Source: Chara braunii | Lineage: Eukaryota > Streptophyta > Charophyceae > Charales > Characeae | DNA: 38,023 nt | NCBI GenBank assembly: GCA_003427395.1 | Contig: BFEA01000732.1 | Location: 93,478-131,500, forward strand | Direction of reading: 5' to 3' | Shown here: piece by piece, positions 1 to 10,444 of the stretch | How the letters are laid out: each line of letters begins with the position of its first letter | How positions within the stretch are numbered: position 1 is the stretch's first letter | Translations under genes and position numbers: made by a program | Notes under the pieces: generated by a model | The model's database searches: none | Told to the model about the DNA's origin: nothing | What the model saw: the letters and a program-made list of their open reading frames with translations, nothing else

Positions 1-429
1 CTGTTTTGCAGGGTGTGGAGACGAATTCGAATGAACCGTTCAATCCGCACTGGATAGTTTAATCGATTTCGCTGACGGGAATCACAACCGTTGCACCGAC
101 GGTTACATGACGGCGCCAAAGACGGCTCGGCGAACGGCCGCATGAAACGGGATATGGAAACTGAAGAAGCCGTCGACTTGCATTGCCAGCTACAACACCT
201 GGAATTGGCCCCGACGAGCTCTTCGGACAGTTCGCCATTCCAACAGTCCACTACAGCTTTCCCCTGAAAAAGAAGTCGAGCTTTTCGTGAGAAATTTGGA
301 GGTTGCATCCAACTGCCTACGGATTTGGTGACAACGTTCGCGGGTGAAGAACCATCTGCCTCCTGGATCGAGTTCCACTTTCCTGGCGAGGTGAGCCCCA
401 CCACTTCGGCGCACAGTAGTTGTGTGCCA
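1..429. other. No gene recognised at the left edge
   Basis: I see no supported gene here. An open frame continuous with the pseudogene at 430-3098 extends back to about 325 without an ATG, so part of this stretch may be its 5' coding end or 5' leader. The left boundary of that gene or element lies outside the window or is not recognisable. Confidence 0.4.
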
Positions 430-3098
430 ATGGGTGCTTCTTACGCAACATCTGATGACGAGAGTGAGAAGTTGGTGGCCACTGCTTACTCATCGGGACA
501 ACAGTCCTCTTCCACTGGACCTTTGCTTTGCGCTACCTCCGGTAGTACGGAGTTGGTTGCCACCGACTATTCTTCAGAGGAACTTTCCACAGCACGGGCG
601 AGTCCAACGCAAGTGCGAAGTGATGATGCGATTCCAATTCAGAGTCAGTCTGTGTCGGAAGCGTCTGACAGGGGTGATGCAGAGAGAAGGGCGATACTGC
701 GGATTTTGCCCGCACCTCTGCCAGGCGAAAGATGGACGTATAGCATGGCTAATAGGAACGCTAGGAGGAGAGAACAGTACAAAAGACCGAGAAACATGTT
801 GTCCGAAAAAAGAATGCTCATGGTGCGCGGCATGGCATGCTGCAAGGCTCAATGTTGTTACGACGTGTCGCCTGAGGAAGTGTGAAAAGTTAGACAAGGA
901 CTGTACAGTAAGAGTCCGGTGGAGCGAGCTGAGTGGTGGATGAAAAGTATTAAGGATTTCACAGTGAATGAAGGTGGACAGAGATGTGTCCGCCCTGTGG
1001 AGTTGGAACGTTCGATGTGCGTCAAGGCGTACTGCAATGTACTCGGTGTCTCGCGTAATACATTTAACAGCTACAAAAAGCATTTCGACAATGGTTACGT
1101 ACGTTCCGAGCATGGCCTGATGGGGAAATGCCGGCCAACCAGTAAAACGGTCGCCATGCTTGCCAGCATGAGAACGTTCATCGAGTGTCATGCGGATAAC
1201 ATGCCGAATGAGGTGACTAATGAAGGAGGGTTTTCTAGATCGAAGCTTCGACTACCCGCTGCTTTCACGAAGCGATCAATTTATGAGTCCATCAAATCAG
1301 ACTTTCTTGCCGCTGGCCTTGCTGTCGTGTCTGAGTCCAACTTCTATAAATTGTTGCGGAAACACTTTTTCCACGTTTCTCTCGCGCACTCTAACACATT
1401 CATGAAGTGCGTCGTCTGTCATGAGCTGAAGAAACCTATACAGTATGCTACTCTTCCTCGAGATCGAGAACAAGCTCGAGACGATATGAAAGTTCACCAA
1501 AGGAGGCAAGTTGAACACAGATTGGACTATAGTCGAGCGAAAACCGATTCGATGGTCCGTCCGAACGAGCGTTTGTGTCTCATCATTGACGGCATGGATT
1601 AGAAGAAAACAACTATCCCCCATATTGGTCAGGCTAACTACTCGAAAACACTTAGGCACGAGATGATGATGAAGACGAATCTGACAGGCGTCATTGCACA
1701 CGATAGAGACCCTAGTATATATGTATACACGTGGTTTCCGTATTTCTAACACGATTCGAACACGATCACTACTTGTGTTATGAGAACCCTTGTCGAGATT
1801 CAAGGGAGTGGGACGCCACTGCCACGATGTTTGCGCATTCAAGCGGATAACTGTTGGCGGGAAAACAAGAATAAGTACATATGTGCAATGGCTGCGCTGT
1901 TGGTTAAGTTCAAAGTTTTCGAAGAGGTGGAAATAGGTTTCATGCAGGTCGGACACACCCATACAGACGTTGACGCTACTTTCAGTGTTTTCTCGAAAAA
2001 ATTGAAAGACATAGACGCTTATACTATGGACGAGTTCTTCAAGCTCATAGAGCAATCACACAAAAAACCTCCCAAATGTATTTTCCTCGATACGATGGAA
2101 GATTGGATTAGTATAGTAGACCCGTACGTTGCGTCAGACATTACCGGTATTTCGAAACTGCACTTGCTTAAATTTTTGATGGTTGGAGATAATCCGGGCA
2201 TGTTGTACAAGGAGTTTTGCGATGAGGACGAATGGTTGCCCGAGGAAGATCCGATTTATTGGTTCAATCAAAATGCCGATGAGAGCTATGCAGGTCCTTC
2301 GTGGCCGTTTGACCCGCCTTATGTGCAACCCCTTCCTCAAAATGACTATTTGAATGGCAAAAATAGTGTTGTTCGATTCTGCGAGTTGCTGGAGAGTAGG
2401 CGGTGACGTGGTGCACCTACAATGACCATGAGGTGAGTAGGAGAGAAAGAGTTTTGTGTTACTGGAAGGAGGTTATCAAACATGGNGATGAGATCATCGC
2501 CAACGGGTTGTCCTCACAACCTCAATAAAGTTTTTGGCCACGACCACTGCTGCTCGAAAGCGATCAACAACCTCCTCCTCGCAGTGTCAGCATCGACGAC
2601 AGGGAACCCTTGTTTGTTAGACGAAGAAAAAATTGCCCGAAGACTAGTTTCGACCCCCTCGTGCATGTTGACGTGGGCACTTTTCTTATCCTTCGCCCCT
2701 CCGACGATGATTTGTCCAGCGGTGTGCCAATCTGGGTGGGCAAAGCTCTTTCTCGGGTGGTTGTTGATTATAATTTGCAAAATTATAATCAAGTGCTAGT
2801 GGAATATTGGGTGCCGACTGGGAGAGCAAAGTCGCTCGAACAACTATATGAGAACGCATGGGAAAAACGATGGAAAATGACTGACCAGACACAATGGCAG
2901 GATGCTGACTCGATCGCTTTTGGTCGAGAGAGACCGGTCCGTGGTACAAGACCATTCACGAATGGACTTGTCATTCCTTCCAGTGTTTGACTAAATCCTG
3001 AAGCTGCACTTCTGGATCTGAGTCCATCTGGTGAAGGTCCATCTGGTGAAGGTCCATCTGGTGAAGGGAGTGTAGATGGAGGGCACAAGAGCGATTAG
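430..3098 (+). pseudogene. DUF7869-type protein gene, multiply interrupted
   Basis: One protein can be followed across two frames. It has an acidic Ser/Glu-rich N-terminus, a Cys cluster (GMACCKAQCCYD, about 829-867), a helix-rich segment from 919, then IDGMD (ends at 1599), ADNCWRENKNK (from about 1843) and GHTHTDVD (1951-1974). The tail has W/Y-rich blocks (2740-2940) and ends in three PSGEG repeats. These motifs resemble the family I know as DUF7869, common in algae and in some animals and mosses; its function is unknown. The spaced Asp/His/Glu motifs would suit an RNase H-like nuclease or transposase, which is inference. In-frame stops lie at 883 (TGA), 1600 (TAG), 1747 (TAA), 2526 (TAA) and 2988 (TGA), and the frame changes near 2400. 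The first in-frame ATG is at 430. Several stops could be Gln codons changed by C-to-T. Confidence 0.65.
3022..3066 (+). repeat. Three tandem 15-bp units
   Basis: Three exact copies of GTCCATCTGGTGAAG lie head to tail. The unit length is a multiple of three, and in the frame of the upstream pseudogene they encode PSGEG three times. They therefore look like a coding minisatellite near the C-terminus rather than an intergenic repeat. Confidence 0.9.
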
Positions 3099-3369
3099 TG
3101 CACGTCCGCCTGATAGTGTGGGGGAGTGAGATTTTTGTAAAATAACTGTATGAAGGGACGGGGATTTTAAATGGAGCATATTATTTTTGCAATTATTTTG
3201 CGTAGTGAATTTTGTCCACGGTCTACGGTTTAATTTTTTAAGATGGTTGGTGATGGTTCAACAATTTTCGAAGTTATGTTCATCATGGAGGCGATTTTTC
3301 TACTATTGCGATATTTCATTTTCATTTTGTTTGCATTTCATGTCTTGTGTAGGGAGTGCAACAGGAGTC

Positions 3370-4242
3370 ATGGACCATCGGCATGATTATGCATATCCCA
3401 TTCACCCTTGTGCATGCGGATTCCGTGGTTCGCGAGGCGATACCGAAAACGACCCGTGGATGACCGTCGTCTCCTTCTTTGACAAGCCTATTGATGCGTG
3501 GTCCGAGGCAAAATGGGATAGAGCCATCTTGGCAAGGAAATGCCCATGGCATAAGGACTACAAATTTGCTTCCGCGATGGAGTGGGGAAGTCTGATCAAA
3601 GTACCTCATTATGCCATTGGTGTCAGTCAACTTCCGTCCCAGCACACCGCGCTCAGGCAGGAAGAGAATAACCGGTTTTACCTTCGCCTGGACAACGTAA
3701 CGCGATCACCTCGGGTGTGGTCTGCAGACTTGAAACAAGAGTTGTTGGACTGTGCATCCTACAATCCATTTTTGGAAGTATATCCACTGCGTGGTGCCAG
3801 GTTACAGCCAAAGGATGTGTCATATTGTTGCATACGGTTGTTTGTGGCCGGTTCCGACTTCTGCAGAGTGTTGTGTGTGGCATGTTCAAACCGAAAGCGG
3901 ACTTTGGTAGACGCTGTAGTGCTAGTTTCTTGCAACCACCTTAGAATCTATGGTCGCAATATGGGGGATTTGCGCCTTCTGTACGAAAACGGACAATCCG
4001 ATTTGGAGATTGCCAGTCGAATTGATGAGGTTCATAAGTGGCATGAGGTAGAGCAAGTAACATGTTGTGTGCGTAACGCCATTGGTAAGTCCTTGGCAGG
4101 TGCTTGTAGGTTTGTAAGGATGAAGTACATTTCGGTGTTCTCGATGGTGACGACAAAGGGACAACCACAAACCCTTGTTTTCGGGTCGTCTATGAATGCC
4201 TTATTTGGGTTTGGTTCTAAAGGGACGCGGGGACATCGGTAG
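3370..4242 (+). CDS. Unknown protein, 290 aa
   Basis: I do not recognise this protein. I chose the ATG at 3370, 272 bp after the pseudogene, because the open frame upstream of it is a T-rich, hydrophobic translation that looks non-coding. The first 130 residues are rich in Trp, His and Cys (PIHPCACGF, ILARKCPWHKDYKF) and look like real protein. After about residue 140 the composition becomes less convincing (many Cys and Val, with another open frame at 3717-3944), so the true gene may be shorter or frameshifted there. It has no membrane segment or signal peptide from this start. It runs in the same direction as the DUF7869-type pseudogene and could be a second gene of the same mobile element. 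AT-rich DNA follows directly. Confidence 0.4.
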   Translation: MDHRHDYAYPIHPCACGFRGSRGDTENDPWMTVVSFFDKPIDAWSEAKWDRAILARKCPWHKDYKFASAMEWGSLIKVPHYAIGVSQLPSQHTALRQEENNRFYLRLDNVTRSPRVWSADLKQELLDCASYNPFLEVYPLRGARLQPKDVSYCCIRLFVAGSDFCRVLCVACSNRKRTLVDAVVLVSCNHLRIYGRNMGDLRLLYENGQSDLEIASRIDEVHKWHEVEQVTCCVRNAIGKSLAGACRFVRMKYISVFSMVTTKGQPQTLVFGSSMNALFGFGSKGTRGHR

Positions 4243-4465
4243 GAACTTCAAATTTTGTGAATGATAGCGTTTTATAAAGTTTACATTGTTGCGGCTTGTA
4301 ACATTTAATTTGGACGTAGTTCAATGTACAGTTGGCTTGTAGCGTTTGATGTAGACGTACTTCAATCTTGCATTTGCGATTTCTTGCACGTGTCGGTACA
4401 ATTTTGAACTTAAATTACCGATACAATTTTTGACTTTTAAATTTTCATGGGTACAACATTTCTTG

Positions 4466-5287
4466 AAGTGAGACAGAATCCATGATACTCACGTGAATTT
4501 CAGTATCATATGACAATGTCATATCGGTTTATGATTTTTTGTCAAAGTGCGTCGGAATCCATACATAAACCATCTAGTTTCGCCTTCACACAATGTCATG
4601 TGTACTATGTCTTATTCAAGTGCATTTCAATGTATAACAATAACATGTCAGTTTCATCTTTAAAGTCACATAAATTGTCGAAGTGTGATAGAGTCCAAAA
4701 TTATCAAAGTGTCACAGTGTTGGAATCCATCCTTAAATCACACCGAACAGACTAAGTGTCATGTCTTTTAATAAGTATGTAGTACATAAATTAGCGAAGT
4801 GCGATGGAACCCATAGTCACTGTACTTAAACCGTGATCTTGTTTGTCGTCTGATTCGTTTGTCGTGTGATTCGTTAAACTTTGTCGTGATTAGTATACAT
4901 TTAATAGACTTAATTTAAAGCAAAAATTATCAAAGTGCGACGGAATCCGTACTAGACTATTAGTACTTAAACCATCCGTGTGCTTGCCGTAAATTTCCCA
5001 CTTCGATTGAGTTTCAATAAATTAAGGGAAGTCACAATGTCATCTAAAAGAGGTCCGACTCAATGCTGACACAAAATTGAGCAAGGTGTAAAGAAATCGA
5101 GAATTCAACAATTCATGTTGTAACTGTAACGACTTTTAAGTTACAAAATTAATGGAAGTGCAATGGAATCCACACTTAATCCAACATGATCAACACATTT
5201 TGATAGCATTTTAGAAAGTACATTTTGATGAGGTTCTAAATTGATGGAAGTTCAATGGAATCCACACTTAATCCATCATGATCAGTA
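4466..5287 (+). repeat. Eight diverged copies of a short interspersed motif
   Basis: A motif close to AAGTGCGAYGGAATCCATAC, often followed by TTAAACC, recurs in the same orientation at about 4466, 4544, 4678, 4706, 4793, 4930, 5153 and 5245. The last two copies share about 40 bp. Spacers are AT-rich and unrelated in length (roughly 25-220 bp). No ORF explains the array. Confidence 0.75.
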
Positions 5288-6210
5288 AGTGATTGCCTTG
5301 AATATCCAGTTTAGATTCAATTTATGGCCTCTCAATTGCATTCTTCGGGTTCCTAAGTTTCATTCAGGTCCAAAATATAGCGATTTTAACATGAAATTAA
5401 TAGCGTGTGAGTACCAATTTAAAATATAATGTCCTATTTTAACGAATAACATGTTCCATGTCCAGATGTTTGTGACCCTGTAGGCGAAAGACATTTCCGT
5501 GTGAAAGAAAATCTATCCTTGGAACCTCTCTTGAATGGCCATGCAAAAGCTATGTGAATCGGGACGGGGCAGATATGCCTTTGTTGAATGGGGTCGGAAA
5601 GGGGCGTGTGAGACATGAATCTGGGAGAAAAGAGGTTGACCACGTTTTGTGGCATATGTGTGTGAATTTTCTCTGGACTTCATATGTGTGCAGGTATATA
5701 TGGGAGCAAGGGCTTGTTCCTAAACTAAGGGTGATATGGGTGAATGAATGAAGGGTGTGAGTGACAAGGTTCAACTATGGCTGTGAGAATAACTCTCCCT
5801 GATTTCCCCCGAGACTCGCCCAGTTCTTTCTCTTATTTTACTCCTGCCGTATGCATCTAGCAAACAGGCAAGAGTAGTCGAGCGCAAGGTTTAGCGCTCG
5901 ACCTTAAGTCGGACTGAGACTTAGTTTGGGTACGGCGAATTGCTTGCCAACCCATGATTACTCATATTTTCCTTCCACAGAGGAAGGACGAGCGTACCTC
6001 GTCTATAAGGGATCTTGCTTTTTTTTTCATTATTAGTCGGACGTTGATCCTGAGCCTGAAATTCGAGGTCCTTGTCCAAGACATCCCAAGCTCTGGCCCA
6101 GCACAACAAGGTTTCCCCTTGAGCCGGACCTGAGCCCCTTGCTTATCGTCACTCACTGCCTAAAAGACAGGGGTGCTGCAAGGGCCGAACGACTTATCCT
6201 TCAGCCGTGC
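5288..6210. other. No gene recognised
   Basis: Short open frames occur on both strands, but none has a recognisable motif or consistent coding character. A short inverted pair (GAGCGC ... GCGCTC, about 5879-5900) is the only local structure I noted. Confidence 0.4.
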
Positions 6211-6265
6211 AATATCGTGAAGGAGAAACCCTTCACGATATTTCGCTTTCGATACTTGAGTATCG
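6211..6265. repeat. Two adjacent perfect hairpins
   Basis: AATATCGTGAAGG (6211-6223) pairs exactly with CCTTCACGATATT (6230-6242) across a 6-nt loop. Eight bases later CGATACT (6250-6256) pairs with AGTATCG (6259-6265) across 2 nt. Neither lies in a convincing gene. Confidence 0.85.
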
Positions 6266-6834
6266 TACACAACCCCGAAACCCATGTGAGGCTGCACGTA
6301 GGTGGGTAATGCATGAAGCGTTGCGATGATAACAGATTAAGTGATAGCACATGACTGAACACTATGGTTCCCATAGCAGTGATATTCTTTTTATGCAACT
6401 CTGGACGGACCTCGCTCAAACACATTTGCAGTTATGAGTTATGGGTCAGGATGTATGAAAAAGGGACTAGGCTAATTTGTTTGTATGAGTTACTTTGTTT
6501 TGTCGTGTATCGCGTGGTTGAGCTAGGATGTCCTAGTCAACCGACGTTGAATCACACGTGGGAGATCAGCGCCCCAGCGTGACGGTTCGCGTACGGGTCC
6601 AAGCTAGGCGTGGACCGCACGTACCCCCTATGCTACAGCATACGAGAAACGCCCTCGGCTGGGCCACCTCCGCGATTGCAAGTAAAAACTTTCGCGTGTG
6701 GTTCAATAGCTCGGCGGGGATACGCCCACCCAAGGGATGGTGACAACTCCCATGGGTGGAGGTAAGTTGTACCTCGTGAGACCCTGTCCTGTCGTAGGGA
6801 CTCGATGGAGGTATAGTTGGCGCACTCGGCCGGA
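6266..6834. other. No gene recognised
   Basis: This becomes GC-rich towards the right. Open frames on both strands overlap each other and show no motif. The integrase core expected upstream of 6835 (first two catalytic Asp residues) is not here, so the join near 6830 is probably a truncation or recombination point. Confidence 0.4.
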
Positions 6835-7553
6835 GCGGCTCCGCTGCTTCCCTTTTCGTGAAGCGACTTGCAAATTTCTGCCAATCCTGCGTGACGCGAT
6901 TGGGAAGGTCCCCCACCAACGAGGGACCGTGCGCTCGACATCGCAATCTAACGGGCAAGTAGAAAATGCAAATAGGGTGATAAAAAACTGCGCTACGACG
7001 AAATATCGCGGCACAGGACCCGAGGCCCTTGCCCGATATCGTAGATCACATCCTGGCGGTCCATCGAGGGACGCCCCATGAATCGTTGGGCCCGAGCCCG
7101 TTCCAATTACGGACCAATAGTGTGGCCTGCATTTCGATACCGAGCCTTTCGGATGAATCTTCGTTGAACCGACGGCCGATGAAAGCCACGGTTCAGGACA
7201 AGGCCAAGCGACATATAAAAGTGATGGAAAGGTCTCTGCCCCGACTAGCCGGAAAGCGCCAGAAAATGACCGAGTTAGCCCACGACCGACAGGTTCGTAG
7301 TTACGAGGCCCGGAACGGGAACGCGGGTCCGCGGCCCCAGTATAAATTAGGGGACTTTGTGCAGTTGAGGAAATGTGCTCGCCAAGGGCAGATAGCGCCA
7401 TGATTCTTCAGGCGGTTTCGCGTGATCGAGCTCGGTCCGAACGGGGTGAACACGGTGCGCCTCGTGCCGGAGATCTCAAGCTGCCGATCGACTCGGCCGA
7501 TCGTACGCCACGTGTCCTGTCTACGTCCCCTCCCTTCCTCCCTTCTCGAATAG
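6835..7553 (+). pseudogene. Ty3/gypsy integrase, C-terminal remnant
   Basis: The end of a retrotransposon integrase can be read in two frames. From about 6838 to 7000, frame 2 carries the block around the third catalytic residue, with SQSNGQVENANRVIK; the Glu after GQV is the expected DDE glutamate. After a frame change near 7010-7030 the protein continues as PDIVDHILAVHRGTPHESLG and then YKLGDFVQLRK, the start of the GPY/F-type C-terminal domain. A TGA at 7401 interrupts it, and FRVIELGPNGVNTVRLVPE followed by RPIVRHVSCLRP completes the module to a TAG at 7551. RT, RNase H and the first two integrase Asp motifs are missing from the window, so this is a 5'-truncated, inactive copy. Confidence 0.8.
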
Positions 7554-7641
7554 CGTCTTCTTCTTCCTTCGCTTAAGAAGAAGACGACGATTCTCTATCG
7601 CCTTCGTCTCCTGCCCCCTCTCATACCTCCTCACCATCGCC

Positions 7642-8124
7642 ATGAGTTTTCTCACTGAGCGAGCCCTCAGTGATCACCTGCTGGCGCCACGTGACTACAT
7701 CTCGTTAATCCGACAAGTTCATCATCCACGCTTCACTTCAGATCTTCTACGGCTCGCACAGTTCTTCTGTACCATGGGGGTATACGCGGCAGCAGTGTTC
7801 CGATTCGCGAGCAATCGTCAGGCGGTTGTGTTGGCGGAAGCGGTAGCTGTTCATCGACTGTCAGCCCCGGGGGTCAGCCACGTATCTGCCGTCATCTCCA
7901 TCAGCGGCGATATCAGCGCAATCAGCCCGCTGCGACATACGGCGATCCATACGTCACTAAGGGAGTGGGGTCGGCAGTTGGCGACAGAGTGGAATCACTG
8001 GCTTACTGGCCACGGAAACAATCTTGTCCCCACAGACGGAATCGAGGTCGGTGGGATCCAAACGTCTCATCACGAGCCGGCGGTGGTGCTCCCGGAGCTC
8101 ATCCCGTTTCAACGCCCCCAATGA
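7642..8124 (+). CDS. Unknown ORF downstream of gypsy integrase (module part 1)
   Basis: An intact ORF of 160 codons starts at ATG 7642, about 90 bp after the integrase. I do not recognise a domain. It is mixed alpha/beta in character with Ala/Val-rich stretches (residues about 40-75) and no obvious membrane span. Its TGA (8122-8124) overlaps the ATG (8121-8123) of the next ORF in an ATGA arrangement. Either the two are translationally coupled or a one-base frameshift split one protein. The position between integrase and the LTR-like unit is where some gypsy elements carry an additional ORF, so I read it as element-encoded. Confidence 0.45.
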   Translation: MSFLTERALSDHLLAPRDYISLIRQVHHPRFTSDLLRLAQFFCTMGVYAAAVFRFASNRQAVVLAEAVAVHRLSAPGVSHVSAVISISGDISAISPLRHTAIHTSLREWGRQLATEWNHWLTGHGNNLVPTDGIEVGGIQTSHHEPAVVLPELIPFQRPQ

Positions 8125-10186
8125 ACCGCTCCCAACTCTCCACCTTCGCTCTCCCATCTCTCTTCCCCAACTTCTGGCAATCTAGTCTTCACCCTCGCTT
8201 CTCCTTCTGTCTAGAGCCGCTCGCTGTTCCCCTCCTCGATCCAAGGCAGTGGGAACTGTGGCGCGAGCATTTCATCGATTTATCGGTGTGGCTGGTCAGG
8301 GTGCGACTCACGTCGACAAGGGACAAGGAACACCGTGCTTGGATCGAGTACCTGGAGCTTCTCATCATCCAAGCTTGGAGGACGGAAGTGGAGGGAGACC
8401 TCCTCGGGTTTTTGTTCGGATCGTTGTGGCCCGGCCAGTGCCGGACCCGTGAATGTGACCGGCACCGGTCACTTGAACGTGACCGGCCGTTCATTTGGTG
8501 TTTTTTTTGTGAACGGCCGTTCATGGTGAACGGGCCGACCACTAAAGAGTGGTGTTTTTTTTTTTTTTTTTTTTTTTTTTGGACTCCTCGAGGGACATTC
8601 CCCTCAAGCCCCACAGCGTGGTGATATTGAAAAAAAAATAATAAATCGAAATGACCTACAAAATAGCAAAAGAAATAGGTTATTTTGGCTGGTTGATTTT
8701 TTTTTTTTCGTTTTCAATTAAAATATATATATATTATTCGTGAAAAAAAATAATTGAAAAAATTATAGGGAGTCACCCTTCGATGTCCCCCACCTTCCTA
8801 TTAAAAAAAAAACATACCCCCGCAGCCAAAAAAAATAAAATAAAAAACATAGCGCTCTCCATGAACTCCATGAACTCTCGTGAACGTGAACTTTGTAAAC
8901 TCTATGACCGGCTCCGTTCAGAGACCCTGTGAACGGTGAACGGGGGTACGGCACTGGGCCCGGCCATCGACAGATAATCGTGCAGGAACTCACGATCCCT
9001 CTCGCACAGTTGGTCGACGATCTCCCTCTTGATATCGTCTCCCAGTGTGACGAAAGCCCAGTCCCACACGTCCTTACACGAACTTTGACGCCTTACCTCC
9101 AGTGGTCAGCCTGCCTCGAGGAGCCGAGAAGCAACATCAACCCGCCATCGCAACGGGGATACCTGAACCTGCGCGAGATAATCGACCTCGCCTTCTTTCA
9201 GCCTCAAACAGCCTCTTAAGACGAGGGACTAACGATAGAAGAAGGAGAAGAAGAAGAGGACGACGCTGACGAAGATGATGAAGAAGAAGAAACGCCGGAA
9301 TAAGGCAGTTACAGCAAACACGGCGAGGTCGAGCAGAGCGAGGAAGAGGAGGAAGAAGACCAGGAACAGGAACTGTCCGAGTGGGAAAGCTTGGAAGAAG
9401 AGGCGGAACATACGAACACTCAGGGGGAAGATCCCGAGGCGGCACGTAAGAGAGAAGAGATCGCGGTCGGGAAGCGACAGCTGGAATTCGCAAGCGCGGC
9501 GGATTTGCCGATAGTCGACGATCCAGCTAAAGATCCGGAGCCTCCCAAGCCCGAAGATGGGGTTGCTGCCGAGACTTCGAGCGCACCGGCCCGGCGGCGA
9601 CGAAGCCGATCCCCCTCCCCCTCCACCTCCGACTGTCCACCAGTTCGAGCCCGTACCGATGCGGGCCATCGGGCTTCGTCCCCGGTACTTACCCCGTCGT
9701 CCCCTTGATCACCTCACCCTTCGCCAGATCACCACCCGCGTCACCTTCCCCCGTAATCCCTTCCCGATCGATACCTTCTGATTTTTCTACGCCACCCGCC
9801 TTGCTGTCACTGTTCACCCCCACCCCTCGACCCGGTGTGCCCTCCCCGACTTCTGTCTTTATGCCCTTCTCTTCAGTGCCGCGTGGCGAGGCCACAACAT
9901 CGTCGAGCTTTATTGCATGATCAGGGGGACTATCCCCGCATGCGAGAACCACGATCGTTTCCATGCGGCACTCTTCCGAGCCTTCGCCACCCTCTACCCT
10001 GACTATCTCGCCTCCCTCCCCCATAGTGGTAACCGCTTCCCCCGCTTCCATCGACTCGTCCGTTATCAGGAGCTTCCCGTAACGGTAGCAGAGATGGAAC
10101 GATTCTTGCCCCCGCTTCCAACCAATCCACCCCCTCGCCATGCTCCTATGTATCGTCTCCCTTTTCCCCTCCCCAACGGGCATTGA
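8121..10186 (+). pseudogene. Unknown long ORF after integrase, split by a MITE (module part 2)
   Basis: The ORF starts at ATG 8121 and runs in frame to the MITE target site at 8435. Beyond the second target duplication the same reading frame resumes (HRQIIVQELTIPLAQLVDD), because insert plus one duplication is 529 bp and the frames match when it is ignored. It continues through a Glu/Asp-rich tract (9225-9290) and an Arg/Ser-rich segment (about 9580-9640), with TAA stops at 9217 and about 9292. After a frame change near 9640-9710 a further coding-like segment runs to a TGA at 9779 and on to the stop at 10186 (DRFHAALFRAFATLYPDYLASLP). The family is unknown. Acidic followed by basic low-complexity regions would suit a nucleic-acid-binding element protein, which is inference. 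Confidence 0.5.
8436..8956. mobile_element. hAT-like MITE, 521 bp
   Basis: The left end reads CAGTGCCGGACCC and the right end, reverse-complemented, reads CAGTGCCGTACCCCC. The element is flanked by perfect 8-bp direct repeats GGCCCGGC at 8428-8435 and 8957-8964. Short CAGTG-type terminal inverted repeats with 8-bp duplications are the signature of the hAT superfamily. There is no transposase ORF; the interior is AT-rich with a 26-T run (8555-8580) and further inverted repeats (GTGACCGG/CCGGTCAC at 8455-8472; GAACGGCCGTTC at 8511-8522; CCACT/AGTGG just before the T run). It is non-autonomous. Confidence 0.85.
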
Positions 10187-10444
10187 TGATCGGTTGATTG
10201 GTGCGTGCCACGGGGATGGCACGAATAATCCCCTCCTGGAACTGAAGAGAGCCCTTCCTGAGGATTTCATAGGAAAGAGTCATGTATGCAACGTTGGAAG
10301 ACGTTCACACTCTTACCGAACGGTAAGTGGCAACGAAGAAAGTTTCGCCTGTCGATCAATTAGAGAGACTGACACGTGTCACGATCCAAGCAAATAGGAG
10401 CTTGTTTAAGATTGGAACCCCCTGGGCGTCACATATAAGAAGAA
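10187..10444. other. Short spacer before the first LTR-like unit
   Basis: No gene is seen. GGGCGTCACA at about 10429 matches the terminal bases of the LTR-like units, so an older unit end may abut here. A clear polypurine tract was not identified. Confidence 0.35.

Noticed and set aside
1600-2528. Possible reassigned genetic code (TAA/TAG read as Gln), because three stops in the DUF7869-type gene fall where Gln would fit
   Set aside because: Ordinary CAA/CAG codons are used alongside, other elements end normally with TAA or TAG, and the gene also has TGA stops and a frame change. Decay by C-to-T is simpler.
8555-8580. T run as a LINE or SINE poly(A) tail on the - strand
   Set aside because: It is inside the MITE, with MITE ends and 8-bp duplications well defined on both sides, so it belongs to the MITE interior.
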